IMG/VR virus record: IMGVR_UViG_3300030106_001089
Location: 1 to 49,720 of that record
From: a virus
Strand: one strand, 5' to 3'
Length of the DNA: 49,720 bases
Below, in pieces: positions 8,226 to 16,900 of this stretch. The stretch's first letter is position 1. The number at the start of each line of letters is the position of its first letter. The notes beneath the pieces are model-generated. The model saw only the letters and a program-made list of their open reading frames with translations, was not told the origin of the DNA and searched no databases. A program made the position numbers and the translations under genes.

Positions 8226-10802
8226 ATGGGTACTAGAACGTCACCACGTGGAACTTCAATGGCATGGACAGGTTCAGGCTTTGTACCTGTGTCTAATTTT
8301 GCGGGTAGTATGAGTGTGCGTGGGTCTAGGCCAAGTATAGGGGGCGGCGGTTTAGGGTCGCTTACCGTAGGCGGCTTAGGTGCAGGGTCTAGTGGTATGA
8401 CTGGGGGTGGTGGCTCGTATTTTGGGCCGGGGCAAGCCACTGTTCCAACTGAAAAAGAACAATACAATATTAGAAAAAATGCAGTTAAAAAAGCATTAAC
8501 TAATTTAAGTAACGTTATAGCTGATGCCCGTGCTTTTGATAAAGGTGTTTCAGGACTAACTACAGAACAAAAACAACAGGCTGTTACTGATGCTCGTAAA
8601 GAAATTGAAACTTTAGGGATTACGAGAGATGAGATAGAAAGTTTTAATAAAGATCAAGGCAGAGAAGTAATATCCCCACGAGTTGTAGAAGGAAACCTTT
8701 TAGATAAAGTTGGTGATTTTACCCAAGATGCGGGTAGCGCATTAGTAGACAAATACGGCACAGGCGCACTTAAAGCATTGGATGCTTACACAAGTCTTTT
8801 TGGTTACGATGCAGATGATCTTTTAAAAGATACCTCCGTGGGTTTTAACCCCCTTGCTCCGGGCGCTACTTATATTTTTGGTGATGAGGGGAACGTAGCC
8901 ACGACTCGTTTAGGAACAACTCCTGCTGGAAATCCTGTGGTTTTAAGTGGCCCAATAGGTGCAGCGGGGTCTGTTTTGGGCGGCTTTATGGACGGAGATA
9001 TAGGGATACTAGATTTACCCGGAGCTGCGGTAGATGCAGTAGGAGGTCTAGGAGGTGCAGCTCAAACGGTAGTAGGTGCGTTAAATGTTGCTGATGACAC
9101 CGAATCGAAAGATAAAGTTAAGTTAGATACTACAGGAGTATTAGGGCCGACAAGCGATAGTGATGGTAGTGATAAAACAAAAACTACAACGCCTACAAGT
9201 GACACAGGTAGCGTAGCTACAAAGACGGATACTACAACATCTATAAAAGATACGCCTTCTGTAGTCACTGACACAATCGAGCTTATAAAAGATACGCCTT
9301 CTGTGGTCACTGAAACGGGTCTTACACCTATAGGTGACCCTTTTAAAGGAGAAAAAACCTCAGTTGTTAAAACTGGAGAAGAAGTAAAAACATCTACTCC
9401 CGCTGCGGGTGGCGTTGGTGGTATTGGTGGGATGCCCGCAGGTGGCGGTGGGACACGGACAATTTCTGGTGGTCCCGGCCCGCTAGTCGATATAGACTAT
9501 CTATATGATATGGCAGGAAGTTTAGCTCAACCTTTTTTAAGTACAGAAGATGAAGACGAGGAAGACCTTAAAGTTTACGCGAAAAGTGGTGGACACGTGA
9601 AAAGATTTAATACTGGTACGCTAATACAAAAAGATAGCAGTGGCTTTACCTTAAATCCTAATAGTGCTTTAGGTGGCGGTAGTGGCAGTAACACACAAGC
9701 CAAAGGTAAATTCAACTTCCGAAACTTTATTGATGAGAACGCATTAGGTATTGCAGGTGCTCTAGTGGGTGGTTTATTAGGTGCTTCAGACAAGGGAAGC
9801 AGCGCACCCGTAGGTTACCAAGGTGGTATCCCTGATTACACATTTAATAGAAAGCTAAAAGACGATGCGTTTAGCACTGTTAACCCTGACGGCACACCAC
9901 GTAGGCCCGGAAGCATGGGCAGGTCTTACTTTGACTACGGAGATGAGCTTTTTACTGGGACAGGCACTATGCAAGGCGTGGGGCTTCCCTCTCTTGTAGA
10001 AACTGATACTACTGCTACGACAACTACAGGTTTACCTGCGGGTCTTACGTATACCCCTGTATCTGATGTAGATACTACAGAAGGTGCATTAGGTGGTGCG
10101 GGTGCTGTCGATACGGGAATTGGAGCTGTTACACCTGCTGTTACACCTGCTGTTACACCTGCTGTTACACCTACACCCACTGCTTATGAACTTCTGGAAG
10201 CAGATGGAGATTACACACCAGAAGAAGTGAGTACGGTTGTAGAAGCAATAAAAAGTGGAGAAGTAGGCACTGGGAATGTAGCAGAAAAATTTAATGTTGG
10301 TGAAACTGAAATATACGCTAACTTGCTACGACAAGGAGCTTATACACCCGCAGAGTTAGCTAATTACATAGCTACTGAAGGTAATGATCCTACTTACACA
10401 GAGCAAGATTTAATTGTCCGATTGCTTCAAGATGGTCTTACTACGCCTGAAGAAGTAGCCGCTTATTACAACGTAGAATCTGATTTTGTAAAAGAAAACT
10501 TTAAAAAGCTAGGGGGCACAAGAGAATTAGCTCAAGGTGGCTCTTTAAATAATTACTATTTAGGTGGACCTACAGACGGTATGGCCGACCTTATACCTGC
10601 CAGTATAGATGGAACACAACCCGCCGCGTTAAGCGATGGGGAATTTGTAATACCTGCTGATGTCGTTAGTCATTTAGGTAATGGCAACTCAGATGCGGGA
10701 GCGAACCAATTAATGTCAATGATGGATAGGGTGCGTAATGCTCGTACAGGGACAACTAAGCAAGGTACGGAAATAGACCCTATGAAAATGATGCCAGCTT
10801 GA
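8226..10802 (+). CDS. Large internal/tail virion protein
   Basis: An 858-aa protein with low-complexity Gly/Thr/Ser stretches, twin IKDTPSVVT segments (about residues 340-362), a VTPA tandem tract (about 634-650) and a C-terminal module (GGPTDGMADLIPASIDGTQP, LSDGEFVIPADVVSHLGNGN) that recurs in marine podovirus virion proteins. Glycine-rich GGHVKRF and GGSLNNYY boxes match the GGIV boxes of the next proteins, suggesting a common sorting or assembly signal. Helical repeats with YTPEEV, YTPAELANYI and TTPEEVAAYY lie at about 660-760. It is probably ejected with or around the DNA; that role is inferred. Confidence 0.7.
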   Translation: MGTRTSPRGTSMAWTGSGFVPVSNFAGSMSVRGSRPSIGGGGLGSLTVGGLGAGSSGMTGGGGSYFGPGQATVPTEKEQYNIRKNAVKKALTNLSNVIADARAFDKGVSGLTTEQKQQAVTDARKEIETLGITRDEIESFNKDQGREVISPRVVEGNLLDKVGDFTQDAGSALVDKYGTGALKALDAYTSLFGYDADDLLKDTSVGFNPLAPGATYIFGDEGNVATTRLGTTPAGNPVVLSGPIGAAGSVLGGFMDGDIGILDLPGAAVDAVGGLGGAAQTVVGALNVADDTESKDKVKLDTTGVLGPTSDSDGSDKTKTTTPTSDTGSVATKTDTTTSIKDTPSVVTDTIELIKDTPSVVTETGLTPIGDPFKGEKTSVVKTGEEVKTSTPAAGGVGGIGGMPAGGGGTRTISGGPGPLVDIDYLYDMAGSLAQPFLSTEDEDEEDLKVYAKSGGHVKRFNTGTLIQKDSSGFTLNPNSALGGGSGSNTQAKGKFNFRNFIDENALGIAGALVGGLLGASDKGSSAPVGYQGGIPDYTFNRKLKDDAFSTVNPDGTPRRPGSMGRSYFDYGDELFTGTGTMQGVGLPSLVETDTTATTTTGLPAGLTYTPVSDVDTTEGALGGAGAVDTGIGAVTPAVTPAVTPAVTPTPTAYELLEADGDYTPEEVSTVVEAIKSGEVGTGNVAEKFNVGETEIYANLLRQGAYTPAELANYIATEGNDPTYTEQDLIVRLLQDGLTTPEEVAAYYNVESDFVKENFKKLGGTRELAQGGSLNNYYLGGPTDGMADLIPASIDGTQPAALSDGEFVIPADVVSHLGNGNSDAGANQLMSMMDRVRNARTGTTKQGTEIDPMKMMPA
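9240..9310 (+). repeat. Direct repeat inside virion protein gene
   Basis: AAAGATACGCCTTCTGT followed by GGTCAC or AGTCAC occurs twice about 48 bases apart, encoding the paired KDTPSVVT segments of the 858-aa virion protein. It is an in-frame coding duplication. Confidence 0.7.
10125..10172 (+). repeat. 12-bp tandem repeat, four copies
   Basis: GCTGTTACACCT is repeated four times exactly within the 858-aa protein gene, encoding a Val-Thr-Pro-Ala linker. The unit is a multiple of three, so copy number can vary without a frameshift. Confidence 0.9.
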
Positions 10803-10811
10803 GGTACTAAA

Positions 10812-11642
10812 ATGTCAAACGGTAATTACACAGGATTAGAAACTTCATTATCTCCCTACGCTGGCCCTTATGTGTCGGAGATGTTGGGAAGGGGCGCGGC
10901 ACTAGCTAATTTGCCGTATACCGCCTACCAAGGACCGTTAACAGCCGGACCTTCTTCCTTACAAAGCCAAGCATTTCAAGGACTTGCCTCGTTAGGAATG
11001 CCACAAGCGTCAGCCGCTGGGTCGTTTTCAGGTGCAGGATACACTCCGCTTACTCCTACTCAGTTGACTGAGGGAGCACAACCCAGTTTTACTCCTGCAA
11101 GTGACAATGTAGTACAACAGTACATGACACCTTACTTACAAAGCGTGCTTCAACCTCAATATGATGCAGCCATACGTGACGCTGAAATGGCGCAACAAGC
11201 CTTGCAATCTCAGTACAGCAGAGCAGGTGCATTTGGAGGGGGTAGACAAGCTGTTGCAGAAGCAGAGTTAGGCAGAGGGCTTCTGGATAGACTAGCAGGT
11301 ATAACAGGACAAGGTTACCAGCAAGCCTACACTGATGCACAAAATATGTTTGGCAGAGATAGAGATTACGGACTCCAAGCGTTACGTGCTCAACAAATTG
11401 GTGGTGATACTCAAAGACAAATAGACCAACAAGGGATAATGGCTGATGTAGCGCAGTTTGAGCAGGAACGTGATTTTCCTTACAAGCAAACGCAGTACAT
11501 GCAGTCTCTATTACAGGGTCTACCTATTTCAACGCAGTCTTATCAATATGCTGAACCAAGTACTTTTAACACTGCTTTGGGTAGTGCAGGTGGCGTATTA
11601 CAACTTTTCGAGCAACTGGGATTCATGGGAGATAAAACATGA
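10812..11642 (+). CDS. Internal virion protein, Gln/Ala-rich
   Basis: A 276-aa protein starting at ATG 10812 with GAGGT upstream. The N-terminus (TGLETSLSPYAGPYVSEMLGRG) and the central helical stretch (YDAAIRDAEMAQQALQSQYS, then GGGRQAVAEAELGRGLLDRL) are typical of small internal or ejection proteins in marine podoviruses. It has no membrane segment. It overlaps the next gene as ATGA. It probably belongs with its two larger neighbours in a DNA-ejection or portal-core assembly; this is inferred from position. Confidence 0.65.
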   Translation: MSNGNYTGLETSLSPYAGPYVSEMLGRGAALANLPYTAYQGPLTAGPSSLQSQAFQGLASLGMPQASAAGSFSGAGYTPLTPTQLTEGAQPSFTPASDNVVQQYMTPYLQSVLQPQYDAAIRDAEMAQQALQSQYSRAGAFGGGRQAVAEAELGRGLLDRLAGITGQGYQQAYTDAQNMFGRDRDYGLQALRAQQIGGDTQRQIDQQGIMADVAQFEQERDFPYKQTQYMQSLLQGLPISTQSYQYAEPSTFNTALGSAGGVLQLFEQLGFMGDKT

Positions 11643-13897
11643 GGATGCAACAAGCAGGTATAATTGATCCCCGTGCGCTTCAACAAGCTCGACAGAATCC
11701 TCGTGTGCAAATGGCAGAAGGGTTGGCAAGCAGTGGTATTGCAGGTGCATTGAAAGAGCTAATCGATGACAGGGTAACAATGGAAGCGATGGAGCTAGTC
11801 GCCGCTGCCGATAGAGATGAAGCAGCTAAAATGACTGATAAGCCCAGTATCAAAGACAGTAATACACAGGGTATTAATCAGCTTGTGCAGACACTTGCCC
11901 CCGGAATGCAACTACGGAACAACCAGATACAAAAAGCACAAATGCAAAAGATGCTAGGTCTAGGTGGTCAACCTGCCCCCAACATGCGTATGGCTGACGG
12001 CGGGATTGTTGGGTTTGATGACGGCGGTAAAGTGCAACCTATACCTATGCTTATGCAAAAGTATGGTAGTGAAAAAGTAATGGATTTTCTTGAGGAACAA
12101 AAAGAATTAAGAGAAGAAAGTAAGTTTGTAGCGCCTGAGTATAGAGATGCTTTCAAACAAAAAGAAGCTAACTTTAGGTCAAGGTATGCCGACGAGCCTG
12201 AGTTCTTAAAGGACATGGATGAAGCTCAAGGCCGTGCAATAGTTGACATTAGCGAAGAAGTAAGCATGGCAGACGGTGGTATCGTTGCACTCAAAGAAGG
12301 TGGCTTTCCAGACCTAAGTGGAGATGGAAAAGTTACACAAAAAGATATTCTTATGGGTCGTGGTGTAGTGGATAAAGCACAGGGCGGCATTGTAGGACTT
12401 AAAGAGGGTGGTGGAATACTTAGTAGGATACTTGATTTTTTTAGAAGAGATAAAATTCAACCACTTAGTGAAGAAGAAGTCTTGGAAACAATGAGTCAAT
12501 ACGGGTTAGATTCCGGTTATGCAGACCCTAGACTACGAGATGTAGGTAGAGGAGACGATGATACAGGTATTATGGCTATGGTTAGACCTGTGGATAGACC
12601 TGTTGGACCTACCAGACCTCCAGAAACAATGACCGTGCCTACTCGCGGAGAACAATTTAGTCAGATGTTTCCTGACGTGCGCAAGGCGGTTAATGAGTCA
12701 GAAGGCACTGAAATGGGTGGTCTTAAATACCTCCAAATGATAGGCGAGATGCAAGAACAAGCTAAAGAAGACGAAGCTCGTAGAGCACTTAACTATCTAA
12801 AAATGATGGCTAGTTCTCAGGATATGATTGATGCTGCCGACCCTGCGGTTAACATCCCTACTTTTGAAAACGGGGGAGGTGTAGAAAGACGCAGAACTGC
12901 TCAAAATGTTCTTAGGCGAAGTCAAAGCAATGTGGTTGAGGAGGAGCCTAGACGCATTGGTCGAGGACAAGTGCTCGCTGGTGGGATAGGTGCGGGAGGT
13001 GATCCGGCAGCTAACAGTTTTGGTCAAATGGGTAGAAATCGCATACCTGAACCAGAAGTAACGCCAGAAGAAATAATAAATGAAGCACTTGTTATACCAA
13101 CAGAAGAAATGGGACCGCCAGAAGAAATGGGACCGCCAGAAGAAGTAAAAGCATTTACAACAACTGGGCAAGAAGACGGACCACCAGAAGAAGTAGGACC
13201 AGAAACTTTTAGGACTGAGGATTTCCAAGAAACATTAGCACTTGATCCTTCTACTACAAGGTATGAAGAAAAACTCGATGAAATTATGCAAAGAGCAAAC
13301 AGTCCTACACGTATACTCGCTACTTTTTTACAGGGTGTGGGAGAAGGTAAGACTATTGGGCAAGGACTGATGGCTGGAGGTAAAGCCATAGCTGCTGCTG
13401 AAAGGGCTTACGATGCACAAGAAATTCAACTACGTGGCTTGTTAGAGCAACAGCGTATAAGCCAACAGAATTTCAATATAAATATGCAGAAAATTGCCAA
13501 TGAGAAAGAACAGCTTAGAATCATGGAAGATAACTACAAACGTACGGCTGACGTTAGAAGCGCCTACAACGATATTTTGAGCACTTACTATGATGATATG
13601 ATTAGCGCACAGCGTAGTAGAGATACGGCAAGTCTAATAAGCACTAGAGCTGAAATAGCAGCAGACTTTAGAGGTAATCCTATATTACATGAAGATGTCA
13701 TCCGACAAGTAGCCCGGCAACAAGCTGGAGTTGACTTAAATGCTAGACAGCTTGATAAGTATATAGAACAACAGGGAGGTAACTCCGCTTTTATGCAAGC
13801 TGCGGAAAGTGCTTTTATTAACCAGTTGTTCCCCGGTTTAAGCGGGTTGGGTGGAAGTGCAGCCGTTGGCAATGTTGTCAACTATACTGATTTGTAA
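11639..13897 (+). CDS. Large virion protein with GGIV boxes
   Basis: A 752-aa protein. Short glycine boxes recur: ADGGIVGFDDGG, ADGGIVALKEGG, QGGIVGLKEGGG and FENGGGVERR. The middle has a Pro/Glu tract (EEMGPPEEMGPPEEVK, near residues 490-505) and the C-terminal third is a long helix (AYDAQEIQLRGLLEQQRISQ onwards). It lies between two presumed internal proteins and overlaps the upstream gene as ATGA. This architecture is common in the ejection-protein region of marine podoviruses; an exact counterpart is not claimed. Confidence 0.65.
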   Translation: MRMQQAGIIDPRALQQARQNPRVQMAEGLASSGIAGALKELIDDRVTMEAMELVAAADRDEAAKMTDKPSIKDSNTQGINQLVQTLAPGMQLRNNQIQKAQMQKMLGLGGQPAPNMRMADGGIVGFDDGGKVQPIPMLMQKYGSEKVMDFLEEQKELREESKFVAPEYRDAFKQKEANFRSRYADEPEFLKDMDEAQGRAIVDISEEVSMADGGIVALKEGGFPDLSGDGKVTQKDILMGRGVVDKAQGGIVGLKEGGGILSRILDFFRRDKIQPLSEEEVLETMSQYGLDSGYADPRLRDVGRGDDDTGIMAMVRPVDRPVGPTRPPETMTVPTRGEQFSQMFPDVRKAVNESEGTEMGGLKYLQMIGEMQEQAKEDEARRALNYLKMMASSQDMIDAADPAVNIPTFENGGGVERRRTAQNVLRRSQSNVVEEEPRRIGRGQVLAGGIGAGGDPAANSFGQMGRNRIPEPEVTPEEIINEALVIPTEEMGPPEEMGPPEEVKAFTTTGQEDGPPEEVGPETFRTEDFQETLALDPSTTRYEEKLDEIMQRANSPTRILATFLQGVGEGKTIGQGLMAGGKAIAAAERAYDAQEIQLRGLLEQQRISQQNFNINMQKIANEKEQLRIMEDNYKRTADVRSAYNDILSTYYDDMISAQRSRDTASLISTRAEIAADFRGNPILHEDVIRQVARQQAGVDLNARQLDKYIEQQGGNSAFMQAAESAFINQLFPGLSGLGGSAAVGNVVNYTDL

Positions 13898-13909
13898 ATA
13901 GGAATAACT

Positions 13910-16900
13910 ATGCCTGTAGTAAAAGTTCCTGATGGTAGGCTAGTTAACTTCCCTGACGACATGCCAAGGGAAGAAATAAAAAGTATTATTGCAGATAAGT
14001 TTCCCGATGCTTCATTTGAACGTACGCCTTCTACTCCCGAACTAGGTTTAATGGACACCTTTGGTGGTGGTGTATCACGAGGCTTGTCCCGTCTAGGTTC
14101 TACCTTCACCGACATTATTCCTGCTATGGTAGGAAGTGCCGTAGGTGCAGATGAATATGCCCAAGAACAATTCGCTGAAGCAGCAGAAAAGCAACGGATA
14201 AGCGAACTACTCAATCCTACCCAGTTTGCTAGTTACAAAGACGTAGAAGGTATTGGAGACTTTACCCGTTTTGTAGGTGAAACTATCGGTGAGCAGGTGG
14301 GTAACCTTGGTCTTACTGTAGGCACAGCTTTGACAGGCGGAGCACTTGCTCCTGTAGCAGGTGCAGCTAGGGCTACCGGACAACTAGCAGGTGCAGCTTT
14401 TGGTTCTTACGCCCTTAACGCACCCGAAGTCTTTGAAAACATCTACCGTGAAACAGGTGAAACAGCCCCCGGTACGGCTCTTATCTTTGGTGCAGGAGCA
14501 GCGGCACTAGACTCAATACTACCTGCTGCACTAGCTCGTAACATCTCTGGTCCTATGAAAGCGGGGATAGTCACTAAGTTACTGGAACGTTCGGGTATGC
14601 AACAAGGTGTGCTGCGTTCGGGTACTGCGGGACTGTTCTCTGGTCTAGGCGTGGAAGGCATAACAGAAGGCGCACAAGAAGGCATCAGTATAGCGGCTGA
14701 AAGATTCATTGATGACAACCCTGACGTGTTCGGCAGCAAAGAGTTTGACCGGATAATGGAAGCAAGTGTTAGGGGTGCTGTAGCAGGTGGAGGCTTTGGT
14801 ACTGTTGGCGGTGGTGTACAAGGTGCTAGAGAGGGAGCACAACGTAGGCAACGGTTACAAGACTTAAAAGAATCCAGAAAACTTAGAGATGATCTTAATA
14901 AAAAAGGCGAAGAAGCATTTACAGAATATGTTGAGCAATTTGATACCGCTTTAAAAAATGTAGAAGAAAATACCAAACAGGCACAGGAAGCTAGGGCTAA
15001 AAAAGCAGCAAAAACTCAACCTAAAACTCCAGCAGAAGTTTTTCAAGCTGACACCACACAATTTGATGCGTTTGGTCAACCTGTACAGGTAGACATAACA
15101 GAAGTTGCTAAGTTTACTAAGCCTCAAGTGCAACAAGAAGCACAACGTAGAGCAAGAAATAACAACACTAAGGTATCTGAAGAACTTAAAAATGTTCGAG
15201 CTGAAGTAAAAACAGCTAAAGATACAATAGCAACCCAAGAAAAAGAACGCAAAGCACAAGAGAAACTTGACGCACAACGACGTAAGCAGTTGTTAGGCGC
15301 GAAGCAATTAGACTTACCTTTAGAACCGTCTAAGCAAGAACGTGCAGTTAGACAAGCCAACCTTGAAGATGTTGTACGAGAAGAAGCAGAAGGAATAGTC
15401 GATGCAAGGTTTGAAGGGCAAAGCAGACCCGACAATTTTGAAGATTTAGTGCAACAAGAAATAGAGACAATAAACCAACGTTCTTTTGAAGGACAAGGCG
15501 ATGTGTTTGCAGGTATGCCAGAGGGTGAGATAACTCGTGCTCCTGCTATAGGCACAGCACTTAATGACTTCTTAGCAGAAAAGAACATACCCGTTAATTC
15601 TGCTACAAAAAAAGCCTTGGCAGGTAAAGATTTGGCTGTACCTGAACAACGCCAAGAAGCTGTTAATGAGTTAAATACAGTCCTTGAAAACACTAAAGGT
15701 AAAGAACCTTACAAGAAAAAAATAGATGCAGCCATTGTTGCTTTGGGTGGCACACCTGTTCAAACTACAGAAATTACTGCTGACATTACAGAGGATCAAC
15801 TACAAGCCGTAAATGAGTTTGTAGATGACATACTTGTACCCAAAAAACGAAAAACTAAAACTAAAGGGAAACCAACAAAACCTGTTGTTACTAAAAGTTT
15901 TGCTGATGAATTAGCACAAAGTTCGCCACTTACTGAGGAGGCCAGCACAGAGACAGAGACAAAGAAAACAGGCCAAACAAGCGTTTTTGACCGCAGGGGT
16001 AAAAAATCATTTAATAAGCCTACTTACCGAGGTAAAGCACTTAACAGAGCGCAACGACGTATAGCCGAGAGGGGTAACTTTAAGCAACTACTAAGTGACC
16101 TTATAAACACTCAGCCTAGAGAAATACAACAAGTACTGCGTAAGATACGTTCACAGAGCTTGGCTACCAAGCTAGTCATTGGTGCTACGCCAGAAGGCAC
16201 AAGTGGGTACTATGACGCTGCAACTGATACTATAGTTTTAGACCCACAGGAAGGGTTAACAGAAGAAACTTTCTTGCACGAGGCAACCCACGCCGCGTTA
16301 GCACAAGCTCTTAATAACCCAGACTTACAGATAACTAAAGACTTTTTTAAGTTCTATTCTGATATAAAAGATCAGATGGGAGATATGTACGGTGGTCAGG
16401 ACTTACAAGAGTTTGCCGCAGAATTAGTAGGTAACCCTGAGTTTCAAGCACTGCTTAAGGATACTAAAGCACCGGATGCTCCAGCTAGTAAAAATCTATT
16501 TCGCTCTATTATGGAAGCCATTGCACGTTTCTTTGGTTTTCGTCCAAAACAAACCGCGTATGCCAAAGGTTTAGACTTTATAGATAAGGTACTCGATGTA
16601 TCACAAGACGTAGAACCTACTTTATTTGATCGCTTGTTATTGGGTACACCTCAATCAGCAGGTAATGCACTTCGAGATGCTATACGTGGTGTACCTACTT
16701 TAGCAGGTAAAAACAAAGAACGTGTGCTAAATACACTATCTAGATCAGGTGAGTTAATGAGTCGGGCTATGGGTGTGTTACGTATGCACGACTTTGCTAA
16801 GTTGTTTGCAGGTACAGAACTGGGAAGGGTAGCTGGGGAAATACGCGACATTGTGTTGCAACGTCAAGCCAGTGTAGAGAAAAAAATAAAAGATTTACAA

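Noticed and set aside
14443-15693. Long minus-strand frames opposite the giant virion gene
   Set aside because: They are low-complexity shadows of the + strand coding sequence, with no ribosome-binding sites and no recognisable motifs.
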